Source of the DNA: JALZDI01 sp965653225
GTDB taxonomy: Bacteria; Actinomycetota; Actinomycetes; Propionibacteriales; Nocardioidaceae
Assembly: GCA_965653225.1 (NCBI GenBank)
Contig: CBFGZI010000029.1
Location: forward strand, 1 to 35,114
Length of the DNA: 35,114 nt
Reading direction: 5' to 3'
Shown: positions 33,685 to 35,114 of the stretch, piece after piece
Numbering within the stretch: the first letter of the stretch is position 1
How the letters are laid out: each line of letters starts with the position of its first letter
Notes under the pieces: model-generated
The model's input: only the letters and a program-made list of their open reading frames with translations
The model's database searches: none
What the model was told of the DNA's origin: nothing
Program-made: the position numbers and the translations under genes

Positions 33685-34641
33685 GTGAGCAAGTCACCCG
33701 CGGTCGAGATCGAGGTCGACGACAAGGTCGTCAAGGTGACGAACCCCGACCGGGTCTACTTTCCCGAGACCGGCGCGACCAAGCTCGACGTTGTCGAGTA
33801 CTACCTGGCCGTGAGCGACGGCATCGTGCGCGCGCTGTACGAGCGGCCCTGCATGATGCACCGCTTCCCCGAGGGTCTGGCCGGGGACAAGGTGCACCAG
33901 AAGCGCGTCCCGGCCGGCGCCCCGCCCTGGCTGGAGACCGTGCGCGTCGAGTTCCCGCGGTTCAAACGGCACGCCTACGAGCTGTGCGTCACCGAGCCGG
34001 CCCAGGTGGTCTGGGCGGTGCAGATGTCCACGGTGGAGTTCCACCCGTGGAACAGCCGCCGTGCCGACACCGAGAAGCCCGACGAGTGGCGCATCGACCT
34101 CGACCCCATGCCGTTGTGCCCGTTCGACCGCGTGCGCAGGGTCGCCCACGTAGCCCACGAGGTCCTCGACGAGCTCGGCGCGGTGGGCTGGCCGAAGACC
34201 ACCGGCGGACACGGCATGCACGTCTACGTACGCATCGCGCCCGAGCACGGGTTCCAGCAGGTGCGCCGGGCCGCCCTGGCGTTCGCCCGTGAGGTCGAGC
34301 GGCGCGCGCCGGACGACGTCACCACCACCTGGTGGCGCAAGGACCGCGACCCCGCCATGCTGTTCGTCGACTACAACCAGAACGCACGCGACCACACCAT
34401 CGCCGCGGCCTACTCCGTACGCGGCGTGCCCGACGCCCGGGTGTCGGCGCCGGTCCGGTGGGACGAGGTCGACGACGCCCAGCCGGCCGACTTCACCATG
34501 GACACCATGCCCGCGCGCTTCGCCGAGCTCGGCGACCTGCACGCCGGGATCGACGACGCCGTCTTCGACATCGCACCGCTGCTGGAGTGGGCCGACCGCG
34601 ACGAGCGCGAGGGCGCCCCAGAGCCCCCAGCGCCGGAGTGA
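33685..34641 (+). CDS. Stand-alone LigD-type DNA polymerase/primase domain protein
   Basis: A 318-residue member of the archaeo-eukaryotic primase superfamily, matching the polymerase domain of LigD but without ligase or nuclease domains. RIDLDPMP (136-143) supplies the metal-binding Asp pair (D138, D140), KTTGGHGMHVYVRI (171-184) the nucleotide-binding Lys/His, and MLFVDYNQN the third Asp (D229). The N-terminal block VKVTNPDRVYFPETGATKLDVVEYY is typical. Such enzymes fill gaps and add ribonucleotides at broken ends, usually with Ku and LigD in non-homologous end joining; neither is seen in this window. Start: GTG at 33685. No clear promoter was found in the 192-base gap after dnaB. Confidence 0.9.
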   Translation: MSKSPAVEIEVDDKVVKVTNPDRVYFPETGATKLDVVEYYLAVSDGIVRALYERPCMMHRFPEGLAGDKVHQKRVPAGAPPWLETVRVEFPRFKRHAYELCVTEPAQVVWAVQMSTVEFHPWNSRRADTEKPDEWRIDLDPMPLCPFDRVRRVAHVAHEVLDELGAVGWPKTTGGHGMHVYVRIAPEHGFQQVRRAALAFAREVERRAPDDVTTTWWRKDRDPAMLFVDYNQNARDHTIAAAYSVRGVPDARVSAPVRWDEVDDAQPADFTMDTMPARFAELGDLHAGIDDAVFDIAPLLEWADRDEREGAPEPPAPE

Positions 34642-34692
34642 CCTGCCTCCGGGACCGCCGTGATTCGGCGCCGGGTTGCGGGCAGGTCCCAG

Positions 34693-34712
34693 CCGTTCCA
34701 GAAAGGGAACGG
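34693..34712 (+). terminator. Hairpin after the primpol gene
   Basis: CCGTTCC (34693-34699) pairs with GGAACGG (34706-34712) around AGAAAG, 52 bases after the stop codon. There is no T-run. Confidence 0.55.
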
Positions 34713-34763
34713 GCGTCGCACGATATGCGGTGATGAGGCAGCCGATCTGTCTGAACTGCGGAA

Positions 34764-34781
34764 TGTGAACGACAGTTCGCA
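34764..34781. promoter_or_regulatory. Second, weaker LexA-like palindrome
   Basis: TG-N-GAAC-GACA-GTTC-N-CA keeps the GAAC-N4-GTTC core of the SOS box, with outer bases symmetric but unlike the full consensus. The palindrome CACACGTGTG (34780-34789) adjoins it. Both lie upstream of the last gene of the window. Confidence 0.35.
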
Positions 34782-34805
34782 CACGTGTGACGACCCTCTG
34801 AACAG

Positions 34806-34921
34806 GTATCGCCGAAGGTGGTGACCTCGGCGCCTCGCTGCCGTACGGTGAGCAACTCGCCGCCCTGACCCCGGGGGACCTTGGTCCGTACGAGCAGTCG
34901 CGACACGGAGTTGACTCACCG
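34806..34921 (+). other. Possibly structured 5' leader of the last gene
   Basis: CGTACGG (34842-34848) can pair with CCGTACG (34886-34892), and GGACC/GGTCC (34876-34887) forms a tight inner hairpin. GCCGAA and GGGGGACC occur in the order known from ydaO-type (c-di-AMP) leaders, but the other conserved blocks are absent. A riboswitch is not established. Confidence 0.2.
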
Positions 34922-35114
34922 ATGCGCAACGGCATCCGCAGGAAACGCTGGCAGCGAGCGATTCTGCTGGTTCCCCTCGTCGCCTTGTCGGGAGCACTGC
35001 AAGCCAGTGCTGCCACGCACCGCGAGAACCCACGCGCCGGTGGTCCGGCGGTACCGGCGGTGCCGTCGTCGGTGTTCGACCAGCCGGCGAGTGTGGCGAT
35101 GCCCGGTGGTGCGA
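34922..35114 (+). CDS. N-terminus of a secreted protein, cut by window edge
   Basis: Sixty-four codons from the ATG at 34922 reach the right edge. A basic start (MRNGIRRKRWQRA), a hydrophobic core (ILLVPLVALSGAL) and QASAATH form a signal peptide with likely cleavage after ASA. The mature part begins with a Pro/Ala/Gly-rich linker (GGPAVPAVPSSVFDQPASVA). This looks like the start of an actinobacterial secreted wall enzyme such as a lytic transglycosylase, but no catalytic domain is in view, so that is a guess. No strong Shine-Dalgarno is seen (GGAG at 34907-34910 is near). Confidence 0.6.
   Translation, partial: MRNGIRRKRWQRAILLVPLVALSGALQASAATHRENPRAGGPAVPAVPSSVFDQPASVAMPGGA

Noticed and set aside
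34806..34921. A definite ydaO/c-di-AMP riboswitch
   Set aside because: Only two short fragments match; the conserved GGGGTGAATC block and the second half of the fold were not found, so it is kept only as a weak possibility.

Overview
High-GC (about 70%) DNA with tightly packed genes, frequent GTG starts, leaderless-looking starts and weak -35 boxes. The gene order murJ / DUF6049 / CCA-transferase ... ino1 / padR / penicillin-binding protein ... femX ... rpsF-ssb-rpsR-rplI ... dnaB is the conserved actinobacterial (class Actinomycetes) chromosomal block. A streptomycete-like or propionibacterial/nocardioid/jiangellal relative is plausible, but the genus cannot be fixed from the sequence alone.

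Left part (1-10,850). On the minus strand, a DUF6049 secreted/anchored protein, the lipid II flippase MurJ and a membrane pseudokinase lead into what is probably the start of sigM (cut by the edge). MurJ and its pseudokinase are separate proteins here. The CCA-adding enzyme is divergent from DUF6049. After a convergent gap with palindromic repeats come an MFS exporter and a padR-ino1 pair (regulator plus myo-inositol-3-phosphate synthase) with a clear PadR-type operator upstream.

Middle (10,850-22,100). A bifunctional class A PBP and a GT87-type glycosyltransferase read right. Facing them is a minus-strand series: small membrane protein, endonuclease IV, NagZ-type hexosaminidase, NamZ-type exo-muramidase, FemX-type lipid II aminoacyltransferase and an alanine-racemase-fold protein. 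Most of this is cell-wall synthesis, bridge formation and cell-wall recycling.

Right (22,100-35,114). rpsF-ssb-rpsR-rplI has a leader whose folded form would bury the rpsF Shine-Dalgarno. It is followed by a complete five-gene oligopeptide ABC operon (SBP, two permeases, two ATPases) with a strong hairpin after the SBP gene. A MATE exporter then lies divergent from dnaB. The dnaB upstream region carries an almost perfect LexA box and a cluster of DnaA-box-like/CCAC-GTGG elements. A stand-alone LigD-type polymerase (primpol) gene and the first 64 codons of a secreted protein end the window.

No wholly new multi-gene system is evident. The most interesting items are regulatory: the LexA box at dnaB, the rpsF leader, the TGACGCGTCA palindrome family between convergent genes, and the PadR operator. 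No tRNA, rRNA, CRISPR, transposase or phage gene was seen.
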